Shown here piece by piece: positions 8,497 through 16,912 of a DNA stretch of 64,000 bases. The notes under the pieces were generated by a model that did no database searches, had not been told where the DNA came from, and was given only the letters and a program-made list of their open reading frames with translations. The stretch's first letter is position 1. Each line of letters begins with the position of its first letter. Made by a program: the position numbers and the translations under genes. Origin of the DNA: Pseudorhodoferax sp. Leaf265 (GTDB taxonomy: Bacteria > Pseudomonadota > Gammaproteobacteria > Burkholderiales > Burkholderiaceae_C). The stretch covers positions 356,944-420,943 of the forward strand of contig NZ_LMMT01000034.1 of assembly GCF_001422365.1 (NCBI RefSeq). The letters run 5' to 3'.

Positions 8497-10580
8497 TCGG
8501 AATCCTTCAGTTCGATGAGCGCGTCGACGACGGTGGCGCCTTCGCCTGCAGGCGCCAGCAGCACGGGGTTGAGGTCGATGGACGCGATGCGGCCCTGGGC
8601 CGTCACGATGGTCTGGCCCACCTGCACGGCGATGCGCGCGAGCGCCTGCACGTCCAGCGGCGGGTCGCCGCGCGTGCCGGCCAGCAGCGGCGCGATGCGC
8701 AGCTTGCCCAGCGCGGCCACCACCTCGGCCTCGGTGAAGGGCGGCACCAGCAGTGCCACGTCGCGCATGGCCTCCACGTACTTGCCGCCGTCGCCCACGG
8801 CCACGACGGGGCCGAACTGCGGGTCGATGTGGGCGCCGACCATGGTCTCGTGCCGGCCGCGCTGCATGCGGGCGACCAGCACGCCGTCCTGCGCGGCGCC
8901 CATGGCGGCGAGCTTGTTCCATTGTTGCGTGAAGGTGGTGGCGACCGCGTCGGCGTCGATGAGGTTCAGCGCGACCAGGCCATGCTCGGACTTGTGCGGC
9001 ACGTCGCGCGAGCAGGCCTTCACGGCGACCGGGCCGCCGAGTTCGGCGAAGGCGGCACGCGCTGCATCGGCCGTGCGGCACAGGCGGTGCGCGACCACCG
9101 GCACGCCTTGGGCGGCCAGCAGCGCAAGGCTGTCGGCTTCGTTGAGCAGACCGCTGGCGCCAGGCAGCGCAGGCGCGGGCAGTGCTTCAGCCTGCGGCTC
9201 CGGTTCGCGCAGCAGCGCCATGTGGTCGGCCACGTGCGCCAGCGCGCCCAGTGCTTCGTCTTCGTTCGCATAGGTCGCTACGCCCGCCGCACGAAACACA
9301 GCGGCCACGTTCTCCTGCCAGGCCGCCACGGCCACGGGCTTGCCGCTGGCCTGGGCAAACGCCGCGGTGTCGCGCGCGAAGCGTTCCACGTCGTAGCCCG
9401 CGCCCGAGACCGGGATGTGGATGAACACCATGTCGGCCGCATCGTCCTGCGCGAGCACGGGCAGCACCTCGCTGAACAGGCCGCTGTTGGACAGCAGCGC
9501 GGCCGTGATGTCGATCGGGTTGGTGGTGGTGGCGAAGCCCGGCAGCCGCGCCGCGAGTTCGCGCCGCGTGGTGTCCGACAGCGTGGCGATCTGCAGGCCA
9601 TGCTGCTCGGCCGCGTCGGCCCCCATCACGCAGCTGGCGCCCGAGTTGCTGACGATGACCAAGCGCCTGCCGCGTGGCTGCCAGCCCTGCAGGTAGCCCG
9701 GTGCGGCCAGTGCCAGCGCATGGGGGTCTCTGACGCGCCAGATGCCGTGGCGGCGCAGGAAGGCATCGACCACGCGGTCTTCGTTGGCCAGCGATCCCGT
9801 GTGCGAGGACGCGGCCAGCGCGCCGCCTGCCGTGCGCCCGGCCTTCACGGCCACGATGGGCAGGCCGCGTTGGCGCGCATGGGCGGCGGTGGCGGCCAGC
9901 AGGGCAGGGCTGGCGATGTGCTCCAGGTACAGCAGCAGCAGCTTGACCTGCGGATCCTGCGCCACGGCCCAGGCCAGGTCGGCCACGCCCACGTCGGCCT
10001 CGTTGCCGGTGGCGTGCACGTGGCGCACGCCCAGGCCGCGCGCACGCAGCAGGCCGTAGACCATGGCGGCCATGCCACCGCTCTGGCTCACCACGGCGAC
10101 GGGGCCATCGGCCGGCGGCATCTCGGTGAACAGCGTGGAGAAGCTCGCGATGGCGCCCGTGCCGAAGTTGGCCAGGCCCTGGGTGTTCGGGCCGACCAGG
10201 CGCATGCCGGCGGCGCGCGCCACGTCGCGCATGTGGTCCTGCTGGGCCTTGCCGGCCGTGCCGGTCTCGCCGAAGCCCGAGGCGATCACGACCGCGCAAC
10301 GCACGCCGCGCGCGGCGCAATCTTCCACCGCGGCGATGGCCTGCTCGCCGGCCACGATGACGATGGCCATCTCGGGCACCTCGGGCAGCTCGGCCAGAGA
10401 GGAATAGCAGGCCAGGCCCTGCAGCTCGCGCCGGGCCGGGTTGATGGGGTAGAGCTTGCCGCGGTAACCCATGCGCTGCATGTAGGCGATGGGCCGGCCG
10501 CCGATCTTGTGCGGGTTCTCCGAGGCGCCGATGACGGCGATGGAAGCGGGGTTCAGCGCGGCGTGCAGGTGGTCAGTCAT
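8493..10580 (-). CDS. ADP-forming acyl-CoA synthetase (CoA-binding + ATP-grasp)
   Basis: This 695-residue single-chain enzyme has an N-terminal CoA-binding Rossmann domain (IAVIGASENPHKIGGRPI), a succinyl-CoA-ligase-like domain with a probable phosphohistidine at H260 in ASSHTGSL, and a C-terminal ATP-grasp domain (VAVKACSRDVPHKSEHGL). It should form acyl-CoA from acid, ATP and CoA, or run in reverse. It overlaps the crotonase stop by 4 bases at its start and the AtuA gene at its end. In this setting it is the best candidate for activating the imported acid. Some family members instead work on acetate or aryl acids. Confidence 0.88.
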   Translation of the reverse strand: MTDHLHAALNPASIAVIGASENPHKIGGRPIAYMQRMGYRGKLYPINPARRELQGLACYSSLAELPEVPEMAIVIVAGEQAIAAVEDCAARGVRCAVVIASGFGETGTAGKAQQDHMRDVARAAGMRLVGPNTQGLANFGTGAIASFSTLFTEMPPADGPVAVVSQSGGMAAMVYGLLRARGLGVRHVHATGNEADVGVADLAWAVAQDPQVKLLLLYLEHIASPALLAATAAHARQRGLPIVAVKAGRTAGGALAASSHTGSLANEDRVVDAFLRRHGIWRVRDPHALALAAPGYLQGWQPRGRRLVIVSNSGASCVMGADAAEQHGLQIATLSDTTRRELAARLPGFATTTNPIDITAALLSNSGLFSEVLPVLAQDDAADMVFIHIPVSGAGYDVERFARDTAAFAQASGKPVAVAAWQENVAAVFRAAGVATYANEDEALGALAHVADHMALLREPEPQAEALPAPALPGASGLLNEADSLALLAAQGVPVVAHRLCRTADAARAAFAELGGPVAVKACSRDVPHKSEHGLVALNLIDADAVATTFTQQWNKLAAMGAAQDGVLVARMQRGRHETMVGAHIDPQFGPVVAVGDGGKYVEAMRDVALLVPPFTEAEVVAALGKLRIAPLLAGTRGDPPLDVQALARIAVQVGQTIVTAQGRIASIDLNPVLLAPAGEGATVVDALIELKDSE

Positions 10581-11356
10581 GGGAAGCTGGGCGGGCGTTT
10601 GTCGAGGAAGGCGGCGATGCCTTCGCCGCATTCGGGGCTGTACAGGCTGGCGACGAAGGCGTCGCGCTCGGCATCGAGCTGGGCGCGCTGCGTGCGGCCA
10701 CGGGTGGCGTGCACGAGCTGCTTGATCTGGCGCTGCGCGGTGCGCGGGCCGGCCGCGAGGCGACTGGCCCATGCCAGCGCCTGCGCCACGGCGGTGCCGG
10801 GCGGCACGACGCGGTTGACCAGGCCCAGCGCATGCAGTCGCGCGGCCGTGGCCGGCTCGCCGTCCAGCAGCAGTTCCAGCGCGGCCTGGGACGGCAGTGC
10901 GCGGGCCAGGGCGTCCGAGCCGCCGCCGTCGGGGGACAAACCGATGCGCACATAGGACATCACGAAGCGCGCGTTCTCGGCGGCCACGAGCAGGTCGCAG
11001 CCCAGCGCGAGCGAGAAGCCGCCACCGGCCGCCGCGCCCTCGACCGCGGCGATCACGGGCAGCGGGCAGGCGCGCATGGCCTCGACCCAGTCGTGCAACG
11101 CGTCGAGGATCTGCAGCTGGCCTTCGGCCGGCTGCGCGCGCTGCTGCTGCAGCCGGCGCAGATCGCCGCCGCCGCAGAAGTGCGCGCCGTCGCCGCACAG
11201 CACGATGGCGCCCAGGCCTGCGTCCTGCGCCGCATCGCGGAAATGCTGGGTGGCCTGCGGGTACAGGCTGGGATGCAGCGCGTTGCGGGCCTCGGGCTGG
11301 CTGATGGTCAGCAGCAGCACGCGGCCGCGGCGCTCGGACAGCAGTTGCGCCGCCAT
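10577..11356 (-). CDS. Enoyl-CoA hydratase/isomerase family protein (crotonase fold)
   Basis: This 259-residue protein carries the two oxyanion-hole segments GAHFCGGGDL and EGAAAGGGFSLALGCDLL. The stretch after FVMSYVRIGL reads SPDGGGSDAL, with Asp where PaaG-type isomerases have it. The Glu of classical hydratases (PE-L motif) is missing, so isomerisation or another crotonase reaction is as likely as hydration. The start lies directly against a dispersed GC-rich repeat, 5 bases away, and no clear ribosome site is visible between them. It overlaps the synthetase gene by 4 bases. Confidence 0.85.
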   Translation of the reverse strand: MAAQLLSERRGRVLLLTISQPEARNALHPSLYPQATQHFRDAAQDAGLGAIVLCGDGAHFCGGGDLRRLQQQRAQPAEGQLQILDALHDWVEAMRACPLPVIAAVEGAAAGGGFSLALGCDLLVAAENARFVMSYVRIGLSPDGGGSDALARALPSQAALELLLDGEPATAARLHALGLVNRVVPPGTAVAQALAWASRLAAGPRTAQRQIKQLVHATRGRTQRAQLDAERDAFVASLYSPECGEGIAAFLDKRPPSFP

Positions 11357-11360
11357 GTCA

Positions 11361-11438
11361 GTGGCGCCCGGCCGCCAGCAGGCACTGACGTGCCCCCTCG
11401 GGGGGCAGCGGGCCGCGCGAAGCGGGGAAGCGTGGGAG
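11361..11438. repeat. Dispersed GC-rich intergenic repeat, copy 1
   Basis: This roughly 78-base element contains a strong hairpin (CCCCC-TC-GGGGG around 11393-11405) and a small triloop hairpin CGC-GAA-GCG. It matches copy 2 (58869-58943, opposite orientation) at about four of five positions by eye. The edge next to the crotonase start reads GGCGCCACTGACATG on the minus strand, parallel to GGCGGCACTGAGATG before fliQ. Confidence 0.75.
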
Positions 11439-11445
11439 CCGCATC

Positions 11446-12429
11446 TCAATCCATCCGGATGTTGGCGGTCTTCACGACCTTGCCCCACTTCTCGATCTCG
11501 CCGCGCAGCATCTGCGCGAACTTCTCGGGCGTGGTGGGCATGGCCTCGGCGCCGGCGTCGTACAGGCGCTGCTTGACGTCGGGCTGGGTCATGACCTTTT
11601 GCAGGTCGGCGCTGATCTTGGCCACGATCTCGGGCGGCGTGCCCTTGGGCGCCACGAGGCCGGCCCAGGAGTAGGCCTCGTAGCCGGGCACGCCGGCTTC
11701 GGCGATGGTCGGCAGCTCGGGCAGCAGGGCCGAGCGCTGGGCGCTGGCCACGCCCAGCGCGCGCACCTTGCCCGCGCGGATCTGCGGCAGCGCGGTCGGC
11801 GCGTCGGCGAACATGAGCTGCACCTGGCCGCCCAGCAGGTCGGTCATGGCCGGTGCGCTGCCCTTGTAGGGGATGTGCTGCAGCTGCACGCCGGCCTGCA
11901 TGTTGAACAGCTCGCCGGCCAGGTGCGTGCCGCCGCCGTTGCCCGAGGAGCTGAAGGCGATCTTGCCGGGCTCCTTCTTGGCCAGCGCCACGAGTTCGGC
12001 CACGTTCTTCGCCGGCAGAGAAGGGTGGGCCACCAGGATGATGGGGAACATCGCGCCGAAGCTCACGGGCACGAAGTCCTTCTCGATGTCGTAGGTGAGG
12101 CCGGGCTTGAGCGCGGGCAGCACCGAGTGGTGGATCGCGCAGACGAACAGGTTGTAGCCGTCCGCCGGCTGCTTGGCCGCAATCTCGGCACCGACGATGC
12201 CGCCAGCCCCGGCGCGGTTGTCGACGATGCCGGGGTGGCCCCAGAGCTCGCCGAGCTTTTGCGCCATGGCGCGGGCCGTCACATCGACCGGGCCGCCGGC
12301 CGGGAAGGGCACGGTGAACTTGACGGGGCGGGTCGGGTAGCCGCTCGGATTGCCGGTTTGCGCGAAGGCCGGCAGCGTGCCGAGCGCGGCCGTGGCCAGC
12401 ACGAGCTGGCGGCGGGTGGGGTGGGCCAT
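11446..12429 (-). CDS. Bug family periplasmic solute receptor 3
   Basis: This 327-residue protein has the N-terminus MAHPTRRQLVLATAALGTLPAFA, a Tat-like signal with twin arginine and ending in AFAQ. VPFPAGGPVDVTARA, RAGAGGIVGAE and HIPYKGSAPAMTDLLGGQ mark a Bug/TctC receptor. A GGAGACACC ribosome site precedes the ATG. It follows the MaoC gene by 23 bases and is separated from the crotonase gene by the dispersed repeat. Its divergence from the three sister receptors suggests a different ligand rather than recent duplication. Confidence 0.92.
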   Translation of the reverse strand: MAHPTRRQLVLATAALGTLPAFAQTGNPSGYPTRPVKFTVPFPAGGPVDVTARAMAQKLGELWGHPGIVDNRAGAGGIVGAEIAAKQPADGYNLFVCAIHHSVLPALKPGLTYDIEKDFVPVSFGAMFPIILVAHPSLPAKNVAELVALAKKEPGKIAFSSSGNGGGTHLAGELFNMQAGVQLQHIPYKGSAPAMTDLLGGQVQLMFADAPTALPQIRAGKVRALGVASAQRSALLPELPTIAEAGVPGYEAYSWAGLVAPKGTPPEIVAKISADLQKVMTQPDVKQRLYDAGAEAMPTTPEKFAQMLRGEIEKWGKVVKTANIRMD

Positions 12430-12452
12430 GGGTGTCTCCTCCGTTGGGTATG

Positions 12453-13337
12453 TCAGGTGGTCAGCAGCGCGCGGCCGGCGTCGAGCACGGTCACGCTGCG
12501 CTCCACGGCGATGGCGCGGAACGCAACCTCGCCCGGCGCGGCGCCGCGGTACATCTCGAAGCGCAGCGTCTCGCCCGGGTAGACCGGCGAGGAGAAGCGC
12601 GCGAACAGGCTCTTGAGCGCCCCGGGATTGCCGCCGCCCCAGGCCGTCAGCAACGCGCGGCCGGCGATGCCATAGGTGCACAGGCCGTGCAGGATGGGCC
12701 GCGCGAAGCCCGCCGCCTGGGCCGTGGCCGGGTCCGAGTGCAGGGGGTTGCGGTCGGCGCAGAGCCGGTACAGCAGCGCCTGTTGCGGCAAGGTGCGGAT
12801 CTCCAGCACCTGGTCGGGCGTGCCGGCGGGCGGCTTGGGCGGGGCGGGCGGCGCGCTGTCGGTCTTGCCGCCGTTGGCCGAGAAGCCGCCGTTTCCGCGC
12901 GCGAAGGTGGTGTGGCGCACGGTGGCCAGCAACTGGCCGGTGGCGACGTCGTGCAGTTCCTTGTCGTAGGTCACGGTGGCGCCGCGGCCTTCGCCCTTGT
13001 CGACGATGGACACCACGCGGTGTTCGGCGCGCACCGTGCCGGCGGCCGGCAGCGGCGCGTGCAGCGTGATCTCTTCCTCGCCGTGCACGATCTTGGTGAA
13101 GTCGATGCCGGTGGCCGGGTCCTGCATCCACGAACCGGGGAAGCCCAGCACCACGGCCATGGTGGGCAGTGCCAGCGGCTGGCCGTTCAGCGTGTCGTTG
13201 ACGAACTGCAGCTGCAGCGGGTCCATCGGGTCTTCGCCCAGGCCCAGCGCGAGCGCGTAGCGCATGCTGTCGTCCGCGGTGTAGCGGTGCTCGATGGACG
13301 GGAAGGCCCAGTTCTTGAGGGTGTCGTAGTCGATCAT
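12453..13337 (-). CDS. MaoC-type (R)-specific enoyl-CoA hydratase, double hot-dog
   Basis: This 294-residue protein is long enough for two hot-dog domains. The C-terminal half carries the hydratase-2 motif YRLCADRNPLHSDP with the catalytic Asp and His, followed by AGFARPILHGLCTYG. The N-terminal half (NWAFPSIEHRYTADD) is the degenerate domain common to MFE-2-like hydratases. It should hydrate trans-2-enoyl-CoA to (R)-3-hydroxyacyl-CoA. The cluster shows neither an acyl-CoA dehydrogenase nor a matching (R)-dehydrogenase, so these steps must come from elsewhere. Two-domain forms often accept bulky or branched acyl chains. Confidence 0.88.
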   Translation of the reverse strand: MIDYDTLKNWAFPSIEHRYTADDSMRYALALGLGEDPMDPLQLQFVNDTLNGQPLALPTMAVVLGFPGSWMQDPATGIDFTKIVHGEEEITLHAPLPAAGTVRAEHRVVSIVDKGEGRGATVTYDKELHDVATGQLLATVRHTTFARGNGGFSANGGKTDSAPPAPPKPPAGTPDQVLEIRTLPQQALLYRLCADRNPLHSDPATAQAAGFARPILHGLCTYGIAGRALLTAWGGGNPGALKSLFARFSSPVYPGETLRFEMYRGAAPGEVAFRAIAVERSVTVLDAGRALLTT

Positions 13338-13436
13338 GTCGGTTCAGTCTGTTGCGTGACTTGCGTTTGCAAATCACGCCGTCGGCTCGCGGGCCACGGT
13401 TCGAAAGGGCGCGGAGCAGGCCATGCCAGCAGACGC

Positions 13437-13516
13437 CGCGGAACTGGCTCTGCCAGGCCGCTGGCGGCGCCCCTGGAAGGGGATGGGATGGCTACACGAA
13501 GTGAGCCAGCCAAACG
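13437..13516. repeat. GC-rich intergenic repeat, divergent third copy
   Basis: It holds CCCCT-GGA-AGGGG (13470-13482), and after 12 bases the small hairpin CAC-GAA-GTG inside TGGCT...AGCCA (13489-13508). The layout of long hairpin then CRC-GAA-GYG equals that of copies 1 and 2, with paired base changes in the small stem. It lies in the 185-base gap between Bug receptor 4 and the MaoC gene; the rest of that gap (13338-13436) shows no clear signal. Confidence 0.45.
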
Positions 13517-13522
13517 GGGTGC

Positions 13523-14497
13523 TCATTCGATCGTGGCGCCCGAGACCTGGACCACCTTGGCCCATTTGTCGATCTCGGCATGGATGAAGCCCGCGAAGGC
13601 CTCGGGTGGGGTCCAGGCGCCGGCGAAGCCCTGCGCCTCGAAGCGCTCGCGCACCTCGGGTTGCTCCATGGCAGTGCGCAGCTCGGCGCTGAGCTTGGCG
13701 ACGATCTCGCGCGGCGTGTTGGCTGGCGCCAGCAACCCGTTCCAGGCGATGGCCTCGAAGCCGGGCAGGCTCTCTGCCACGGTGGGCAAGTCCGGCGCGG
13801 CTGGCGAGCGCTGGGCGCTCGTGACCGCGATGGCGCGCAGCTTGCCGCCCTTCACGTGCGGCATGGCCGACAGCATGGTGTCGAACATCAACTGGGTCTG
13901 GCCGCCCATGGTGTCCGTCAGGGCCGGGGCGCTGCCCTTGTAGGGCACGTGTCGGATCTTCGTGCCGGCCGTGGCGTTGAAGAGCTCGCCGGCCAGGTGC
14001 GTGGACTGGCCATTGCCCGAGGAGGCGAAGTTCAGCTCGCCGGGCTTGGCCTTGGCCAGGTTGATCAACTCACCCACTGTCTTCACTGGCAAGGCGGGGT
14101 TGACCACGATCACCAGGGGGCCGGCCGTCAACTGCGTGATCGGCGCGAAGTCCTTGCCGAACTGGTAGCTCAGGTTCTTGAACAACGAGGGGTTGATCGC
14201 ATGCGCCGTGGTCGCCACGAGCAGCGTGTAGCCGTCGGGCGCCGCGCGGGCCACGGCGGCCGCACCCGTGTTGCCGCCGGCACCGGGCAGGTTCTCGACG
14301 ACGAAGGCCTGGCCGGTCTGCGTCTGCAGGCGCTGGGCGACCACGCGCGCGACGATGTCCGTCGGCCCGCCGGGCGGGTAGGGCACGACGAGCTTGACGG
14401 GCTTGCTCGGGTAGGCCTGCGCGAACGCCTGGCCCACCGCCAGTCCGAGGCCCAGTGCGCACAGGGCCGCGGCGAGGCGACGTCGGGTCTTCTGCAT
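13523..14497 (-). CDS. Bug family periplasmic solute receptor 4
   Basis: This 324-residue protein has the signal peptide MQKTRRRLAAALCALGLGLA ending in AFAQ. The mature part has VPYPPGGPTDIVARV, LPGAGGNTGAAAVA and HVPYKGSAPALTDTMGGQ. It follows the DUF35 gene by 26 bases in the same operon. The motif order and length are those of TctC-like receptors. No transport subunits lie nearby. Confidence 0.92.
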   Translation of the reverse strand: MQKTRRRLAAALCALGLGLAVGQAFAQAYPSKPVKLVVPYPPGGPTDIVARVVAQRLQTQTGQAFVVENLPGAGGNTGAAAVARAAPDGYTLLVATTAHAINPSLFKNLSYQFGKDFAPITQLTAGPLVIVVNPALPVKTVGELINLAKAKPGELNFASSGNGQSTHLAGELFNATAGTKIRHVPYKGSAPALTDTMGGQTQLMFDTMLSAMPHVKGGKLRAIAVTSAQRSPAAPDLPTVAESLPGFEAIAWNGLLAPANTPREIVAKLSAELRTAMEQPEVRERFEAQGFAGAWTPPEAFAGFIHAEIDKWAKVVQVSGATIE

Positions 14498-14523
14498 GCT
14501 TTGTCTCCTTGGTTTCGAGGTGC

Positions 14524-14883
14524 TCAGGCGGCCGGCGCAAAGCGCAGCAGGCTGCGCCGCTCGTGCGCGAAGGTGCCAGCGCGCACGCGGTCGCCGACGC
14601 CGGTGCCGGGCAGCGCATGGCCCACCACGCGCGGGCCCTCGGCCAGCTCGACCAGCACCAGCGTGTAGGGCACGAGCGGGTGGAAGGCGTCCGAGGGCGC
14701 GCGGCTGACCACGCTGGCGGCCAGCACAGTGCCCTGGCCGCTGGCCTGCTGCCAGGCCAGGCGCTGGCTGCCGCAGACCGCGCAGGCCAGGCGTGACAGG
14801 GTCTGCGGCGCGCCGCAGTCCTCGCAGCATTGGTAGCGCAGCTGGCCCTGGGCCAGGCCTTCGGTGTAGGGGTGCATGTGCAT
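14524..14883 (-). CDS. DUF35 OB-fold / zinc-ribbon protein, thiolase partner
   Basis: This 119-residue protein has an N-terminal rubredoxin-like zinc ribbon (CEDCGAP...CAVCGSQ, cysteines about residues 20-40) and a C-terminal OB fold (LVLVELAEGPRVVGHAL). Such proteins form obligate complexes with thiolase-like enzymes; ChsH2 with the aldolase Ltp2 in steroid breakdown is the known example. It lies 3 bases after the thiolase-like gene, as expected. A second in-frame Met (MHP) two codons later could be the real start. Confidence 0.88.
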   Translation of the reverse strand: MHMHPYTEGLAQGQLRYQCCEDCGAPQTLSRLACAVCGSQRLAWQQASGQGTVLAASVVSRAPSDAFHPLVPYTLVLVELAEGPRVVGHALPGTGVGDRVRAGTFAHERRSLLRFAPAA

Positions 14884-14886
14884 GGT

Positions 14887-16029
14887 TCAGGTTCGGGACA
14901 GGATCAGGCTCACATGGGACGACAGCACGCCGCCGTCGGCGTGCACGAAGGCGCTTTGGGGCACGCGGGCCAGCTGGCGTGCGCCGGCCTGGCCACGCAT
15001 CTGGCGCACGGCCTCCACCGCGTGGCCCATGCCGCCCGCCACGCCGCAGTGGCCGAACGAAAGCAGGCCGCCATGGGTGTTGAGCGGCAGCGCGCCGCCG
15101 GGTGCGAACGTGCCGTCGCGCACGCGCGAGGCGGCCTGGCCGCGCGGCGCGAAGCCGGTTTCCTCCAGCAGCATGGCCAGCGTGATCGTGAAGGAGTCGT
15201 AGATGCCCAGGTAGTCGATGTCGGCGTGCGACAGCCCGGCCTCGGCGAAGGCGCGGCCCGCGGCGGCCGAGGCGCCCGTGGCCAGCACGTCGGCGATGGC
15301 CGACAGGTGCTGGTGCTGGTGCGCCTGGCCTGCGCCGACGAGGGCGACCGGGGCGCCGGGCCCGGGCTCGGCGGACACCACGAGCGCCATGGCGCCGTCC
15401 GAGATCGGGCAGCAGTCCAAGAGGCGCAGCGGCGTGGCGATGGGCTTGGACGCAGCCACGTCGGCGGCCGTGACGGGCTCGCGCAGGTGGGCGTCGGGAT
15501 GGCGCGCAGCGTTGGCACGCATCAGCACCGCAAACTCGGCGAGATCCTGCTGCGTGGTGCCGGTGGTGTGCATGTAGCGCGAGGCCAGCAGCGCGTAGTA
15601 GGCCGGCACGGAGGCCCCGTTGGGCACCTCCATCTCGGCGTCGCCGACCTGGGCCAGGGTCTGGATCGCGCTGTCGCGGGCCTGGCCCGAGAGCCGGTTC
15701 TCGCCGGCCACGACCAGCACGCGCTTGCAGCGGCCCACGCGCACGAGGTCGCGCGCCAGCATCAGCATGGCTGCGCCCGTGGCGCCACCCAGCGCCATGC
15801 CGTGGCCGTATTGCACGGACAGGCCGAAGCGCTCGGCGAACAGCGTGGACAGCATCAGGTGCGGCAGCGTGGTGGCGTAGCCGCAGAGCAGGCCATCGAT
15901 GTCGCTGCGTTGCAGCTGGGCGTCGGCCAGGGCCTGGTTGGCGGCCTGGGCCATGAGTTCGATCGGGCCCTGGCCCTCCAGGCGGCCGAAGGCGGTGTTG
16001 CCGACGCCGGCGATGTGTGCAGTGTTCAT
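14887..16029 (-). CDS. Thiolase-like (SCP2/Ltp-type) acyl-CoA lyase, nucleophilic Cys absent
   Basis: This 380-residue protein is of the thiolase superfamily: IAGVGNTAFGRLEG at the start, NTHGGLLSFGHCGVAGGMGHAVEAV near the C-terminus with the catalytic His. At the place of the N-terminal nucleophilic Cys it reads MALGGATGAAMLM, with no cysteine. Enzymes with this loss and a DUF35 partner (Ltp2 type) act as retro-aldolases on 3-hydroxyacyl-CoA instead of thiolysing 3-ketoacyl-CoA. The start at 16029 overlaps the IclR stop by 4 bases. Whether this protein is an aldolase or a thiolase using another Cys is unresolved. Confidence 0.82.
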   Translation of the reverse strand: MNTAHIAGVGNTAFGRLEGQGPIELMAQAANQALADAQLQRSDIDGLLCGYATTLPHLMLSTLFAERFGLSVQYGHGMALGGATGAAMLMLARDLVRVGRCKRVLVVAGENRLSGQARDSAIQTLAQVGDAEMEVPNGASVPAYYALLASRYMHTTGTTQQDLAEFAVLMRANAARHPDAHLREPVTAADVAASKPIATPLRLLDCCPISDGAMALVVSAEPGPGAPVALVGAGQAHQHQHLSAIADVLATGASAAAGRAFAEAGLSHADIDYLGIYDSFTITLAMLLEETGFAPRGQAASRVRDGTFAPGGALPLNTHGGLLSFGHCGVAGGMGHAVEAVRQMRGQAGARQLARVPQSAFVHADGGVLSSHVSLILSRT

Positions 16030-16826
16030 GGGTTGGCGTGGAGAAGGTTCTGGCACAGCGCGGCCTCGCGCTGCAGGCCGGCTGCGAGTTCGGCCTCGCG
16101 CTCGGTGATGCGTTCGTTGAGCGCGGCGATGCTGAGCGCGGCCACGGGCCGGCCGTCGGCACCGAGGATGGGCGCGGCGATGCCGCCCATGCGTTCGACC
16201 ACCACGTCCAGCAGCACCGCGAAGCCGCGTGCGCGCGCCTCGGTGCAGCGCTCGACCAGCAGCGCGCGGGTGATGCGCGGGTAGCGGCCCTCGCGTGCCA
16301 GCTGGGCGGCCACCACGTCGAGCGCGGCCTCCTGCTCGCGCGGGGGCAGCCAGGCCAGCAGCGCGAGGCTGCCGGCGCCCACGCCGAGCAGGCGGCGGCT
16401 GCCGACCTCCAGGTAGTTGGCGCGGATCGGGTAGCGGCCCAGTTCCAGGTCCAGGCACAGCGATTCGGTGCCGCTGGGCACGGACAGGATGGCCGTGTCC
16501 TCGAACTGGCCAGCCAGCCGCAGCAGGCTGGGCCGGGCCAGCGCGCGCGGGTCGAACTGCGTGAGCGCGGCGGCACCGGCCCGTTGCAGCTCGGGTCCGC
16601 CGCGGTAGAGCTTGGAGGTCTCGTCGCGACGCACGAAGCCTTCGCGCACGAGCATCTCGGCCAGGCGCAGCACGGTGGCCTTGTCCAGGTTGGTGGCCTG
16701 GGCGATGTCGGTCAGGCGCAGTGCGCCGCCTGTGGCGAGCGCGCGCAGGATGCGGCAGGCCTTGGCGACCGAAGAGGGCGCCTCGAGGGTTTCAGATGGG
16801 GCCAGGACGGCCGATTCAGATTTCAT
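16026..16826 (-). CDS. IclR family transcriptional regulator
   Basis: This 266-residue protein has an N-terminal winged helix (SSVAKACRILRAL...LTDIAQATNLDKATVLRLAEMLVREGFV, residues 18-68) and a C-terminal IclR effector domain (RALLVERCTEARARGFAVLLDVV...RPVAALSIAAL). It is the first gene of the catabolic cluster and overlaps the thiolase-like gene, so it probably controls both itself and the cluster. The effector is likely the substrate or its CoA ester. A perfect inverted repeat sits 5 bases upstream of the start. Confidence 0.9.
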   Translation of the reverse strand: MKSESAVLAPSETLEAPSSVAKACRILRALATGGALRLTDIAQATNLDKATVLRLAEMLVREGFVRRDETSKLYRGGPELQRAGAAALTQFDPRALARPSLLRLAGQFEDTAILSVPSGTESLCLDLELGRYPIRANYLEVGSRRLLGVGAGSLALLAWLPPREQEAALDVVAAQLAREGRYPRITRALLVERCTEARARGFAVLLDVVVERMGGIAAPILGADGRPVAALSIAALNERITEREAELAAGLQREAALCQNLLHANP

Positions 16827-16830
16827 GGAG

Positions 16831-16866
16831 CGAAAGCCTAGTGGCGGTGCGCATCCTAGGCTTTCG
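16831..16866. promoter_or_regulatory. Perfect 11-bp inverted repeat, likely IclR operator
   Basis: CGAAAGCCTAG (16831-16841) and its exact complement CTAGGCTTTCG (16856-16866) are separated by 14 bases, directly upstream of the iclR-type start. A second small dyad GATTC-AAAG-GAATC follows at 16869-16882. The position suits auto-regulation of the regulator and its operon. No T-run follows on either side, so a terminator is less likely. Confidence 0.6.
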
Positions 16867-16912
16867 TCGATTCAAAGGAATCTAGGGTTTTCTCTGGTTT
16901 TGTAGAGTGAAA

